Shown here: one piece after another, positions 34,071 through 42,207 of the stretch
Layout of the letters: each line of letters opens with the position of its first letter
Position numbering within the stretch: the stretch's first letter is position 1
NCBI GenBank assembly: GCA_030041545.1
Contig: JASHNQ010000015.1
Coordinates: 62,001 to 126,000 of the forward strand
Origin: a candidate division FCPU426 bacterium
GTDB taxonomy: Bacteria; Oederibacteriota; Muellerivitia; Muellerivitales; Muellerivitaceae
Length of the DNA: 64,000 nt
Direction of reading: 5' to 3'
Position numbers and translations under genes: made by a program
Notes under the pieces: generated by a model
What the model was told of the DNA's origin: nothing
The model's input: only the letters and a program-made list of their open reading frames with translations
Databases searched by the model: none

Positions 34071-34237
34071 AACTATGCACTTGGCGTCAGTTCGCAGTTG
34101 ATTTGTCGTCTATCCCCCTCTCCCTCGATGGGAGAGGGCCGGGGTGAGGGTGATTTAATGGGTTTCACCGCACCCCTCACCCTACCCTCTCCCGCAAGGG
34201 GCGAGGGTTTTTGGAAACTGACGCCAAGTGCATAGTT
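34071..34237. repeat. Small element with 22-bp perfect terminal inverted repeats
   Basis: Arms 34071-34092 and 34216-34237 (AACTATGCACTTGGCG... and its inverse) are identical over 22 bases. Inside is the CCCTCTCCC/GGGGTGAGGGTG block also present in the long inverted repeats at 38051 and 40061. No coding capacity. Confidence 0.8.
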
Positions 34238-34277
34238 CCCAATAAAAATCCTTCAAAATCCAACGCGGAGGAAAACC

Positions 34278-35201
34278 ATGAAACATCCCTTGAGCCGGGC
34301 CCTTTTTCTTTTTTCCCTCTGCCTATCCCTTCCCCTTTTCGCCAACGAGGATAACGCCTTCCAAGCCCCCTATGCCCGCAACCCCCAGGAACCGGCGGCG
34401 GAAATCGAAGCCTCCCCAGCGGTCCAGGCCCAGGTGGCCTTAAGCCAGAGGCAGGTTTCCGAAAAAGCCGGGGCCGCCCTGATGGAAAGCCGGGGGGCCC
34501 TGGAATCCCTCCAGGAAGGCCGTCAGGACGATGCCCGGGAGTCCCTGGAAAGGGCCCTCGCCGACCTGGAATCCATCCACGCCTCGAATCCCGGCGAGGT
34601 CCTGGCCCCGGCCGAGGTGGAAACCACGGATATTGAATTCAACGGCGGTGGGAGCGGGGAAGAAGTCCGAGAAGTCGTCCAGGCCGCCCAACAGGCGCGG
34701 GACCTGCTTTCCAACGGCCGGCCGCGGGAAGCCCGGCGCCTGCTGGATTCCCTGCGCAGCGAAACCGTGGTGAACGTGGAAAACATCCCCCTTTCCACCT
34801 TCCCCGCGGCCCTGAGGGACGTGGCGCGGCTCTTGGGCGCCGGCGACAACCAGGCGGCCGAGGATTCCCTGGAGGCCGCCCTGGACAGCCTGGTGGAAAC
34901 CGGAACGGTCGTCCCCCATCCCCTGGCCCAGGCGCAGGAAATGCTGGAAAAGGCCCGGCAGCTGGCGGGAAAAAGCGGGGCTGGCGCGAAGGACAAAACA
35001 GGGATGGGCGGCCTCTTGGACGGGGCCAAGGCCCAGTTGAAGCTGGCCCAGGCCTACGGTTACGGCGACCCCAAGGATTTCGAGGACCTCTTCGCCCAGA
35101 TCGATTCGGCGCGAAGCGCCTCCGGAGGCCAGGCGGACCAGGCCTTCGCGCAAATGGAATCCCTGCTTTCCCAGATGCTCAAGGCCGCCTGGGCGCCTTA
35201 A
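34278..35201 (+). CDS. YfdX-like periplasmic protein
   Basis: 307 residues, GGAGG before the ATG. A signal peptide ends LPLFAN. The chain is mainly helical with Ala/Leu/Glu-rich repeats (LESLQEGRQDDARESLERAL, ARDLLSNGRPREARRLLDSL) and a strand VNVENIPLSTFPAALRDVARL, then ALDSLVETGTVVPHPLAQAQ. This order matches YfdX-family proteins, which are acid-stress associated in enterobacteria and of unclear biochemistry. Monocistronic by spacing. The assignment rests on pattern, not on a search. Confidence 0.55.
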   Translation: MKHPLSRALFLFSLCLSLPLFANEDNAFQAPYARNPQEPAAEIEASPAVQAQVALSQRQVSEKAGAALMESRGALESLQEGRQDDARESLERALADLESIHASNPGEVLAPAEVETTDIEFNGGGSGEEVREVVQAAQQARDLLSNGRPREARRLLDSLRSETVVNVENIPLSTFPAALRDVARLLGAGDNQAAEDSLEAALDSLVETGTVVPHPLAQAQEMLEKARQLAGKSGAGAKDKTGMGGLLDGAKAQLKLAQAYGYGDPKDFEDLFAQIDSARSASGGQADQAFAQMESLLSQMLKAAWAP

Positions 35202-35271
35202 GGGTTTCCCGCCTCACTTGCCTTCCCAAGCCACCACTTGGGGGCCGGCGGTGCCTTAATTTGAAATTGGC

Positions 35272-35712
35272 TTATTTACTGCGTTTTGAGGGAGGGCCAT
35301 CTTTTCCAAAAATAAATGCGGTAACCAAACTACCCATTTGAATAACCAGGGCGATTAAACCTGCAATTGTTTTCCCAATAGAAATCAAATAAATGGCACC
35401 GGCAAGTAATCCGCAGCAAACAATAAATCCCAAAATTAATCCCAAGGTGGAATTTCTGGAATTGGTTTTGATTTCAATCTTTTCACATTCCTGCCTGTGT
35501 TGCGATTGATTCTCTGCCATTTTTAATATACGTTCGGCAGCTCCCGGAACAATTTGATTGTATTGGGCAAAATGCGAAGGCAAAGGAAGGGGTCCACTGA
35601 AAGTTTGACGCACGGCCACAAAACCTGATTTTGATTTCTTCTTTGATTTTGGTAAACGGAGGGTTCGCTCCGGAAGATGTTGGGGTGTTATTGAATTTTT
35701 AGGATTTGGCAT
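35272..35712 (-). CDS. DUF2335 membrane protein
   Basis: 146 residues. The segment SGPLPLPSHFAQYNQIVPGA followed by AERILKMAENQSQHR is the hallmark of DUF2335, followed by two membrane helices (LGLILGFIVCCGLLAGAIYL and IAGLIALVIQMGSLVTAFIF). Such genes are often near phage defence or mobile loci; the role is unknown. The N-terminal 30 residues are basic. Together with the next gene upstream it is noticeably AT-richer than the surroundings, hinting at transfer. It overlaps that gene by 14 bases. Confidence 0.85.
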   Translation of the reverse strand: MPNPKNSITPQHLPERTLRLPKSKKKSKSGFVAVRQTFSGPLPLPSHFAQYNQIVPGAAERILKMAENQSQHRQECEKIEIKTNSRNSTLGLILGFIVCCGLLAGAIYLISIGKTIAGLIALVIQMGSLVTAFIFGKDGPPSKRSK

Positions 35713-35986
35713 TTACTTTTTTATTAGGATTTTCATTTTCAAATGTTTCCATAGAAATATAAATGTCGTTTCCTATTTTTTGCCAATCCTCTAAAAGACA
35801 ATCGTAATCTGATTTTTTCTTATCAAAATAAATTTTTCTTTTATGAAAAATTGAATTTCTAAAATCAATAAATCTTCCCACTTCATTTCCGATATGTTCT
35901 AAAAAAGATGTTTTATTCCCTAAACGATAAGACACAAAAGTGGGAGCGCTGGAAACGACAAAGTGGTAAGTGTGTTTTTTTTTCAT
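35699..35986 (-). CDS. Hypothetical protein upstream of DUF2335
   Basis: 95 residues, strongly AT-rich codons (Lys/Asn/Phe/Tyr) unlike the flanking genes. It begins MKKKHTYHFVVSSAPTFVSY and is soluble with mixed charge; no known family. The 14-base overlap with the DUF2335 gene means one transcription unit and a likely shared function. A homologous pair elsewhere would test this. Confidence 0.6.
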   Translation of the reverse strand: MKKKHTYHFVVSSAPTFVSYRLGNKTSFLEHIGNEVGRFIDFRNSIFHKRKIYFDKKKSDYDCLLEDWQKIGNDIYISMETFENENPNKKVNAKS

Positions 35987-36345
35987 GACTACCCGCCAAG
36001 GTTTGGTTTGGAGGATTATTTATAGTATATCGAAGGCGGCTTTTCTAGGGGATTATTTTACTTATATGTAAACTTTAACGGTGGTTTGTGGATCAACTAT
36101 TTGAGCAATACTAGACCCTATCTCAAAATTGATTTTTTGTCCCCAACAGGGTTGTTGGCGGACGATCAATTGGGCCACCGCTCCTCCTACTCCCCGTCCG
36201 GCCCCGGCAGGCGGGAATTCGCCTCGCGTCAAAAGGCGGTTATAGCTTGCTTTCCCAGGGATCGACCAGGATATCCCCAGGCTTGGAAATAAGGGTGCCA
36301 GGTCCGTAAGTTGCCAAAAGGCACACATAAGGCTATGATTGGTAC
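35987..36345. other. Intergenic region, AT-rich then GC-rich
   Basis: 359 bases between divergent units. No gene is convincing. GGCGGGAATTCGCCTCGC near 36211 resembles GGCGGAAATTCGCCTCGC inside the cNMP-protein gene near 36701. The promoter of the orphan antitoxin lies at the right end. Confidence 0.4.
36311..36345 (+). promoter_or_regulatory. Leaderless-type promoter of the orphan RHH antitoxin
   Basis: TTGCCA (36311-36316), exactly 17 bases, TATGAT (36334-36339), then six bases to ATG 36346. Both hexamers match five of six consensus bases, so the start codon should be the first transcribed triplet. Confidence 0.7.
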
Positions 36346-36654
36346 ATGGCCGCCTTTTCCTGGGACCCACTTAAAAACGAAAAACTCATCTTGGATAAAT
36401 ACGAATCGGAAGTTTTACGGGGTTTTGAGTCCGGAAAGTTCAAAAGAGTCCGGAATCTCCCCGCCGAGAAAAAACGTTACGAAACCTATGCCCGTGAGAC
36501 CCTCAAAAAGAACCGACGCATCAATATCCGCATGTCCGAGTACGACTTGAAGGCCATCCAACTCAAAGCCATGGAGGAGGGTATCCCCTACCAAACCTTC
36601 ATTTCCAGCGTGCTTCACAAGGTGGCGGACGGGCGCATCCCCCATCACTCCTAG
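36346..36654 (+). CDS. RHH (CopG/BrnA-like) antitoxin without an adjacent toxin
   Basis: 102 residues. ESEVLRGFESGKFKRVRNLP is the usual N-terminal toxin-binding part; KKNRRINIRMSEYDLKAIQ and GIPYQTFISSVLHKVADGRI form the ribbon-helix-helix domain. This is a common small-antitoxin family normally found beside a RelE/BrnT-type toxin. Here the upstream gap and the opposite-strand genes contain no toxin, so it is an orphan or a solitary regulator. The promoter gives no leader. Confidence 0.85.
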   Translation: MAAFSWDPLKNEKLILDKYESEVLRGFESGKFKRVRNLPAEKKRYETYARETLKKNRRINIRMSEYDLKAIQLKAMEEGIPYQTFISSVLHKVADGRIPHHS

Positions 36655-36677
36655 CAGGCTTCCCACCCCCTCCGCTT

Positions 36678-37142
36678 TTACTTCCCTTCCGGGCCGCTCA
36701 GGCGGAAATTCGCCTCGCCCCTTTGCTGGGTGGCTTCCCGGATTTTTTGGGCGATGGCGGGGTTCCTCATGAGGATCCGCTCGAAGTCGGACTTCCGCAG
36801 CATGAACAGCTCGGTCAGGCCCTCGGCCATGACGGTGGCGGCGCGGGGCTCGTTGGAAACCAGCGCCATTTCCCCGAAATACTTGTCCGGCCCCAGTTCG
36901 GCCACCTTGGCGCGGTAGGCGCCCTTGTCCACCCACACCGACACCCGGCCCGAGGCGATGAGGTAGAAGGAATCCCCCATGTCCCCCTGCTTGATGATCT
37001 CGTAACCCTTGAAGACCCGTAGGGGGGTAAGGCTGATGGTGAGCTTGTCCAGCTCGTCCGTGCCCATGGACTGCAGGAAATAGGCCTGCTGCAGCACCCG
37101 GCGCAGGTTCTTGAAGATGGCGGAGGTGGGTTCCAGGGGCAA
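36678..37142 (-). CDS. Cyclic-nucleotide-binding-domain protein
   Basis: 154 residues, a single cNMP-binding domain: LTPLRVFKGYEIIKQGDMGD, SFYLIASGRVSVWV and the phosphate-binding cassette YFGEMALVSNEPRAATVMA with the Glu and Arg that hold the cyclic phosphate. No output domain follows, so it probably regulates a partner or is a structural sensor. The gene lies 45 bases downstream of the Bax-inhibitor-1 gene on the same strand, likely one operon. Confidence 0.9.
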   Translation of the reverse strand: MPLEPTSAIFKNLRRVLQQAYFLQSMGTDELDKLTISLTPLRVFKGYEIIKQGDMGDSFYLIASGRVSVWVDKGAYRAKVAELGPDKYFGEMALVSNEPRAATVMAEGLTELFMLRKSDFERILMRNPAIAQKIREATQQRGEANFRLSGPEGK

Positions 37143-37187
37143 GGCTTCGGTTTCCTTTTTATTTTTTCACCTGGACGCGCCGGTCCG

Positions 37188-37964
37188 TCAGCGGCGACGC
37201 ATCTTGGACAGGAGCCTCAGGATTTCCAGGTAAACCCAGATCAAGGTCACCAACAGGCCGAAGGCCCCGTACCATTCCATGTACTTGGGCGCGCCGTCCT
37301 GGGCGCCGCGCTCGATGAAGTCGAAATCCAGCACGAAATTCATGGAGGCGATGAAGACCACCAAGAGGCTGAAGGCGATGCCCAGGGGCCCCGAGTCGTT
37401 GAGGTAGGGGACGTTGATGTGGAAAAAGCCGAGGACCCATTCCACCAGGTAAAGGAGCGCGACGGCCCCGGTGGCGGCCACAATACCGGCCCTCAGGTGG
37501 TCGGTCACCTTGATGAGCCGGGTCTTGTAGGCGGCCAAAAGCAAAAGGAGCACGCAAACCGTCAGCCCCAGGCTTTGCGCCACGATGCCGTTGTAAGCCT
37601 TCTCGTAGGCGAAGGAAATGGCGCCCAGGAACAGGCCCTGCGCCAGGGCGTAAACCGGAGCCAAAAAGGGCGCCCAGCTTTTGGCGAAGCAGGTGATGAG
37701 CCCCACCCCGAAACCTGCCACAGCGCCGCCGAGCGCCAGCCCCATCGCCATGGGCGCGGTGTCGGGTTTCCCCACCCAGTTCCAGGTGGTGGCCGCGGCC
37801 GCCAGCATGAGCACGGTGAGGATGAAAAGCCGGTCCACCGTGCCTTGGATGGTCATGGCCTGGGCGCGGGGCGCGGCGCCGGCGTCGTCGAAGATCTTGT
37901 CCGAGAGCGTGGGGTTGCTGGAGCGGAAGATGGAATTCGGTTGAGGGGAAGAATCCGGCGCCAT
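37188..37964 (-). CDS. Bax inhibitor-1/YccA-family membrane protein
   Basis: 258 residues from ATG 37964, chosen because GGAGG lies five bases upstream; an in-frame start 15 codons earlier lacks one. About seven membrane helices follow a 50-residue soluble head. GVGLITCFAKSWAPFLAPVY, ALAQGLFLGAISFAYE and FVLDFDFIERGAQDGAPKYMEWYGAFGLLV with the conserved acidic pair identify the BI-1/TMBIM family, pH-sensitive Ca2+ leak channels or FtsH modulators in bacteria. Likely co-transcribed with the cNMP-binding protein. Confidence 0.92.
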   Translation of the reverse strand: MAPDSSPQPNSIFRSSNPTLSDKIFDDAGAAPRAQAMTIQGTVDRLFILTVLMLAAAATTWNWVGKPDTAPMAMGLALGGAVAGFGVGLITCFAKSWAPFLAPVYALAQGLFLGAISFAYEKAYNGIVAQSLGLTVCVLLLLLAAYKTRLIKVTDHLRAGIVAATGAVALLYLVEWVLGFFHINVPYLNDSGPLGIAFSLLVVFIASMNFVLDFDFIERGAQDGAPKYMEWYGAFGLLVTLIWVYLEILRLLSKMRRR

Positions 37965-38050
37965 AAGGCCTCCTTCGATCAACGGCAGGATGACAGGCCG
38001 AACCATCATAGGAGGATGGCCCCAAAGGTCAATGCCCGGGAGGCCGCAGT

Positions 38051-38336
38051 AGTGTCTCAGTTTGCCTTCATTCCGAGCTTGGACCCCCTGGGAACGGCCA
38101 GGGGTAAAGCGAAGCAGAAACAGTCACCCTCACCCCGGCCCTCTCCCCTTAAGGGAGAGGGGGTCCGCAAAGCACCTACTCCAAGTTCCCTCGCCCCAAA
38201 TGGTGAGGGCTTCGACTGAGGGGTTCGACTGGCTCACCCCCCTGGGCTAAGTCGAAGGGCTCAGCCGAATTTCCCTGTCGAACCATTGCGGGAGCCCATC
38301 GAGAGCCTCAGGGCAGGAGGGGAGGGTGAGGGGTGT
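38051..38336. repeat. Left member of a long inverted-repeat pair
   Basis: About 286 bases, inverted at 40061-40294 with roughly nine in ten bases matching in the shared blocks: AGT(G/A)TCTCAGTTTG, CACCCTCACCCC, GGTGAGGGCTTCGACTGAGG, CAGCCGAAT, AACCATTGCGGGAGCCCATC. The pair encloses the glycosidase-like gene. Confidence 0.85.
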
Positions 38337-38353
38337 TTCTTTATCTCTACTTT

Positions 38354-40042
38354 TCAATCATTTACCACTACAACCGAATAAGCCACCAATTTCGGGATGA
38401 CCACCGTGAGCTTCCCATCCGAATACTCGTAATTCAACGCCTCATCCCCGGATTGGTCGGGCGAGGCCACGGTGACCTTTTGGGGCCGGTAACCCAGGTG
38501 AATCGTGACCTTCACATTGTGTTGCTCCTCGAACCCCCTGTCGTATTCGTGGTTCACGACGTGGACCAAGACCCGGTCCTTCCCTTCCATCACCGACACC
38601 ATGGCCGAGGGCAGCGAGCAGTCCGCCACGGTGTCCGAGGGCGCCACGTGGTGGTAGAGCGCCGCGTGGTCGCGGTAAAAGGCCGTGTATTCCTCGAAGA
38701 AAGGCATCATGCCCTGTTGCTCGGCGGTGGGCTCGCCCGTGGTGGTCTTCAGGTGGAAGCAGAAGAAAAGCCCGTTGGCGTAGGCCTCGGCCGCGTACAT
38801 GCGCCAATAATCCTCCCGCTCTGACTGCGGCAGGGCCGTGTAACGGTTCAGGTTGCCCGTGGGCCAGTCGATGAACAAAACCACCGGCGCGCCGGGCGCC
38901 AGGACGGCGGATTGTTGGTAAAACCGCCGGAACACGCCTTGGAGCGAGACCGTTCCGTTCAGGTGGCCTCCGGTTACGGGGCAGTAATCGGCCATGCCGC
39001 CGTTGTCCCCGTCGTGGTTCCCGTCCCAAAGGCCGATGCTCTGGAAATCCACGTTGGGCAGGATGCCGTTGCCCGTGATGAGGAGCTTCCGGCCCTTTTG
39101 GGCCGCGTAGGCCTTGAGCCGCTTGACGATGTCGCCGAAATAGCGGTAGGGCTCGGCCGCGCTGGTGTAGGTCTTGGCCCCGGGCGCCACGTGGTCGTCG
39201 TAGGGCCTGCCCCATTCGGCGGCCAGGGGATTGCCGGGGGAGAAGGGGTTCCAGGACCAGCCGTGGAAGTCCAGGTAGCGCAGGTAGTTGAAGTTGCGGC
39301 GCAGGTCGCCCGGGGGCAGGTCGCGCCGCAGGATATTGCCGGGAGGCATCTGGAAGAGCCTGCCGAAATCCGTGCCCGGCGGGTACTTGGCCAGGAGGTA
39401 GGAATTGAAGTCCGCCAGGTGGAAGTCGTCGAAGCCCTCGTCGTTGTCGTACCGGGCGCCCTGGTAGTCCATGTCCACCTCGTCGAAGAAAAGGCCGTCC
39501 ACGCCCCCGTCGATCTGTAGCTCGCCGATCTTCACCAGGTAGTCGCGGTACTCGGGGTCGGCCAGGCTGCCCCGGTGCGCGCCCGGCACGATGTTGTCGT
39601 GGTTGACGATCGTCCCCCGGGCGTCGCGGCAGGCGATGCGGTCGAATTCCTCCGGGGGGAACTCATCGGCGAAAAGCACCGTGGCCGTGGTGCCGCCGAT
39701 GAAGGTGATATGGGAGGCGTGGCAGTCATCCACGTACTTGAAGCCGTAATCCCCAAGGTTGGCGCCGTAACGGTCCCATTTGGCCCAAGCCCGGATGACG
39801 ATGTCGGGCTTGAGCTCCAAAACCTGGGGGTCCTCCTCGTTATTGCCCGACTGGCTGAAGGCGTAAACCGTGAGGCCGTCCATGGGGAGGACCGGCATGG
39901 GCGTGGGCGCGAGGTTCCATTGCCCCAAGCCCGGGTCCGCCACCCCGCCGGGGTGGGCGCTGGATTGGGCCAAGGCCGCGCCGCAGGCGCAAAGCGCCAA
40001 AAGAAGCAGGCACCCCGGCCATCGGTGCTGTGTCAATTTCAC
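38354..40042 (-). CDS. Secreted TIM-barrel glycoside-hydrolase-like protein
   Basis: About 562 residues from GTG 40042; ATG 40069 at the edge of the right repeat is possible. The signal peptide ends CGAALAQ. The main domain looks like a (beta/alpha)8 hydrolase: KPDIVIRAWAKWDRYGANLG, DGGVDGLFFDEVDMDY with acidic residues at the strand-4 position, KGRKLLITGNG, VVLFIDWPTGN. A C-terminal beta domain (VLVHVVNHEYDRGF, VVIPKLVAYSVVVV) resembles the galactosidase-type ending. It is near the unclassified GHL / endo-alpha-galactosaminidase-like groups; substrate unknown. The gene sits between 0.25-kb inverted repeats. Confidence 0.7.
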   Translation of the reverse strand: MKLTQHRWPGCLLLLALCACGAALAQSSAHPGGVADPGLGQWNLAPTPMPVLPMDGLTVYAFSQSGNNEEDPQVLELKPDIVIRAWAKWDRYGANLGDYGFKYVDDCHASHITFIGGTTATVLFADEFPPEEFDRIACRDARGTIVNHDNIVPGAHRGSLADPEYRDYLVKIGELQIDGGVDGLFFDEVDMDYQGARYDNDEGFDDFHLADFNSYLLAKYPPGTDFGRLFQMPPGNILRRDLPPGDLRRNFNYLRYLDFHGWSWNPFSPGNPLAAEWGRPYDDHVAPGAKTYTSAAEPYRYFGDIVKRLKAYAAQKGRKLLITGNGILPNVDFQSIGLWDGNHDGDNGGMADYCPVTGGHLNGTVSLQGVFRRFYQQSAVLAPGAPVVLFIDWPTGNLNRYTALPQSEREDYWRMYAAEAYANGLFFCFHLKTTTGEPTAEQQGMMPFFEEYTAFYRDHAALYHHVAPSDTVADCSLPSAMVSVMEGKDRVLVHVVNHEYDRGFEEQHNVKVTIHLGYRPQKVTVASPDQSGDEALNYEYSDGKLTVVIPKLVAYSVVVVND

Positions 40043-40060
40043 TTCAACACAAACATCTAA

Positions 40061-40294
40061 GACACCCATCACCCTGCCCTCCTGCCCTGAGGCTCTCGAT
40101 GGGCTCCCGCAATGGTTCGACAGGGACATTCGGCTGAGCCCTTCGACTTCGCTCAGGGGGGTGAGCCAGTCGAACCCCTCAGTCGAAGCCCTCACCATTT
40201 GGGGCGGGGGTTTTAACGGGTTTTCCCCCTCTCCATTGAGGGGAGAGGGCGGGGTGAGGGTGAAGTTGGGTCGGGTCATCCAAACTGAGATACT
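40061..40294. repeat. Right member of the long inverted-repeat pair
   Basis: Inverse of 38051-38336 with a few small gaps. The block CCCTCTCCATTGAGGGGAGAGGGC forms its own hairpin and is shared with the element at 34071. Confidence 0.85.
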
Positions 40295-40365
40295 ACCCAG
40301 CCACCGCTGAAGGAATCGATTGCATCCACGTGGGGGAACACCGGAAGCGGTCATTCGCGCCCGGC

Positions 40366-40575
40366 CTAACGCGCCAGGATATGGGCGGCCTTGGGCTTGG
40401 GGAGATGGCTTGCCTGGCGGTGCGGGCGCGGGGAGACAAGGCCCGGAGGGGCCTTACCGCCTTTTTTCAACCGGGGGCCCGAATAGGGGGGACGGGTGTG
40501 GTGGCGCGGGGTTTGGGCGCGGGCGGTCGCGGCCAGGAACAACGCGGCCGCCGCCAGCATGAATAACTTTTTCAT
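40366..40575 (-). CDS. Small basic secreted protein, copy B
   Basis: 69 residues, GAGGAGG before the ATG. The signal peptide ends AATARAQ. The mature 48 residues (TPRHHTRPPYSGPRLKKGGK and onward to PKAAHILAR) are His/Arg/Lys/Pro-rich and lack acidic residues. About 85 percent identical to copy A at 41981, including the ending PHPRRQASHLPKPKAAHIL or close. It follows an NHL lipoprotein gene by 16 bases, so it is translated from the same message. Possibly a wall- or LPS-binding peptide; function unknown. Confidence 0.7.
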   Translation of the reverse strand: MKKLFMLAAAALFLAATARAQTPRHHTRPPYSGPRLKKGGKAPPGLVSPRPHRQASHLPKPKAAHILAR

Positions 40576-40591
40576 GGAAGCCTCCTCATCC

Positions 40592-41935
40592 TCATTGGGG
40601 GTAGGTGTATTCGTCGACCTGGTAGTTATACATGTCGCTGACGAACAAGTCGCCGGCCGGATCCAAGGCTATGAAATTGGGAAAAACCATGCCGTCGATC
40701 TCGCCCAGGTAGGCTCCCTGGGGCGTGGCGTAAACCACCCGTGGCGTGGTGTTTTCGGGGTCGGAAACAAAGAGATTGCCCTTGGAATCCACCCCGATGC
40801 CGTAGGGGACGTTCAGGGGATTGGGCCAACCCGACCCGTTGAAGGAAACGGTATAAACATATTGGTTGTTATATTCGTCGACCTCCAGGTTGGGGGAGTT
40901 CTGGTCCGCGACGTAAAGGTTCCCGGCGGAATCCAAGGCCACGTCGTAGGGTTCCAAGCCCGCTGCGGGCCCGGTGGTCGTTTGGTTCAGGACCGAATCG
41001 TCCCCCCAAGCCAGGTTCCAGACGGTCCAGGCGCCATAATCGGCCACCACCAGGTTGCCGTTGGCGTCGATCTGGACGCCCGAGGGCACCTCCATCTGCC
41101 CCTGGGCGGTCCAGGTATAGTCGTAGGTATAAGTCGCGGGAGCCAGCAGGTACCCGTCCACCTCGCCGGACCCGTAATCCGCCACGTAAAGCTCGCTGTT
41201 GGAGTCGATGGACATGCCCCAGAGGCTGGGCGTGGCTCCGTGGGGCGTGATGTTGTAAAGGTAGGTCCCGCTGGGGTTGAATACCTGGACGAATGGGGAA
41301 TTTTCGTCGCTGACCGCCACAAAGCTCACCCCCACCGCCACGCCCGTGGGATTACCGAAATAACCGTTGGATCCGGCGGGGTTGGCGGCGCTGGCCTCCT
41401 GGCCCAAGGTAGCGTAAAGGGACCAGGCCGTGGTGGGATAGGGCGTGACCGTGGAAGTGGCCGTTTGCGTGGGCGTGGAGGTCGGCGTAAGCGTGGCCGT
41501 CGAGGTGGCGGTGTACGTGGGCGCGGGAGTAATCGTGCCCGTGGTGGTCGCCGTGTTGGTCGGCGTGGGCGTGAAGGTCGGCGTGAGCGTGGCCGTCGAG
41601 GTGGCGGTGCAGGTGGGCGCGGGAGTAATGGTGCCCGTGATGGTCGCCGTGTTGGTTGGCGTGGCCGTGGGCGTTATCGAGGGCGTCGGGCTGGGGGTCG
41701 CGGTGGGCTGGCCCGTGGCGGTCTGGGTGGCCTTTTCTTCGTGGGTGGCCACGAAAATAGCCTGCTGGGTGGCGGTCTCCTGGATGATGGTGAGGTTGGG
41801 CGTGAAAGTGTTCGTGAAGGTGGGGGTATCCGTGGGGCCGGAGGCGGAGGAGGGACTGTTCGTGCCCGGGCAGCCGGCCAGGAACAAGGACCCCGCCAGG
41901 GGCAGGGACAAAGCCAGGAATAACCGGAATTTCAT
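40592..41935 (-). CDS. NHL-repeat lipoprotein with Thr-rich stalk, copy B
   Basis: 447 residues from ATG 41935 (GGGGGAA upstream). The signal ends SLFLAGCPG (lipidated Cys). Residues about 35-175 are a Thr/Pro/Ser-rich stalk (TPTATPTNTATITGTITP). The rest is an NHL-type propeller: NGYFGNPTGVAVGVSFVAVS, ELYVADYGSGEVDGYL, NGNLVVADYGAWTVWNLAW, NLYVADQNSPNLEVDEY, LFVSDPENTTPRVVYATPQG. Paired with the small basic protein gene at 40366. The stalk is about 70 residues longer than in copy A. Confidence 0.85.
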   Translation of the reverse strand: MKFRLFLALSLPLAGSLFLAGCPGTNSPSSASGPTDTPTFTNTFTPNLTIIQETATQQAIFVATHEEKATQTATGQPTATPSPTPSITPTATPTNTATITGTITPAPTCTATSTATLTPTFTPTPTNTATTTGTITPAPTYTATSTATLTPTSTPTQTATSTVTPYPTTAWSLYATLGQEASAANPAGSNGYFGNPTGVAVGVSFVAVSDENSPFVQVFNPSGTYLYNITPHGATPSLWGMSIDSNSELYVADYGSGEVDGYLLAPATYTYDYTWTAQGQMEVPSGVQIDANGNLVVADYGAWTVWNLAWGDDSVLNQTTTGPAAGLEPYDVALDSAGNLYVADQNSPNLEVDEYNNQYVYTVSFNGSGWPNPLNVPYGIGVDSKGNLFVSDPENTTPRVVYATPQGAYLGEIDGMVFPNFIALDPAGDLFVSDMYNYQVDEYTYPQ

Positions 41936-41980
41936 GATTCCCCCTTGGGAGCGCCGCAAGCGGCCATTCGCGCGACCGGC

Positions 41981-42190
41981 CTAACGCACCAGGATATGGG
42001 CGGCCTTGGGCTTGGGAAGATGGCTTGCCTGGCGGCGCGGGTGCGGCTGAATCAGGCCGAGAGGGAGCTTGCCGGCTTTTTTCAACCTCGGTCCCGAGTA
42101 GGGGGGCCGGGTGTGGTGGCGCGGGGTTTGGGCGCCCGCGGTTGCGGCCAGGAACAGGGTTGCCGCCGCCAGCATGAATAACTTTTTCAT
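41981..42190 (-). CDS. Small basic secreted protein, copy A
   Basis: 69 residues from ATG 42190 (GGAG upstream). Signal peptide MKKLFMLAAATLFLAATAGAQ, mature part TPRHHTRPPYSGPRLKKAGK, PLGLIQPHPRRQASHL, PKPKAAHILVR. Same position relative to an NHL gene as copy B, hence a duplicated two-gene unit. The strong conservation of the mature part in a non-enzymatic peptide argues for a binding role. Confidence 0.7.
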   Translation of the reverse strand: MKKLFMLAAATLFLAATAGAQTPRHHTRPPYSGPRLKKAGKLPLGLIQPHPRRQASHLPKPKAAHILVR

Positions 42191-42207
42191 GGAAGTCTCC
42201 TTAATCC

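Noticed and set aside
36062-36370. 102-residue minus-strand frame as a toxin partner for the RHH gene
   Set aside because: Composition is not protein-like, no toxin family motif is seen, and it runs through the antitoxin promoter.
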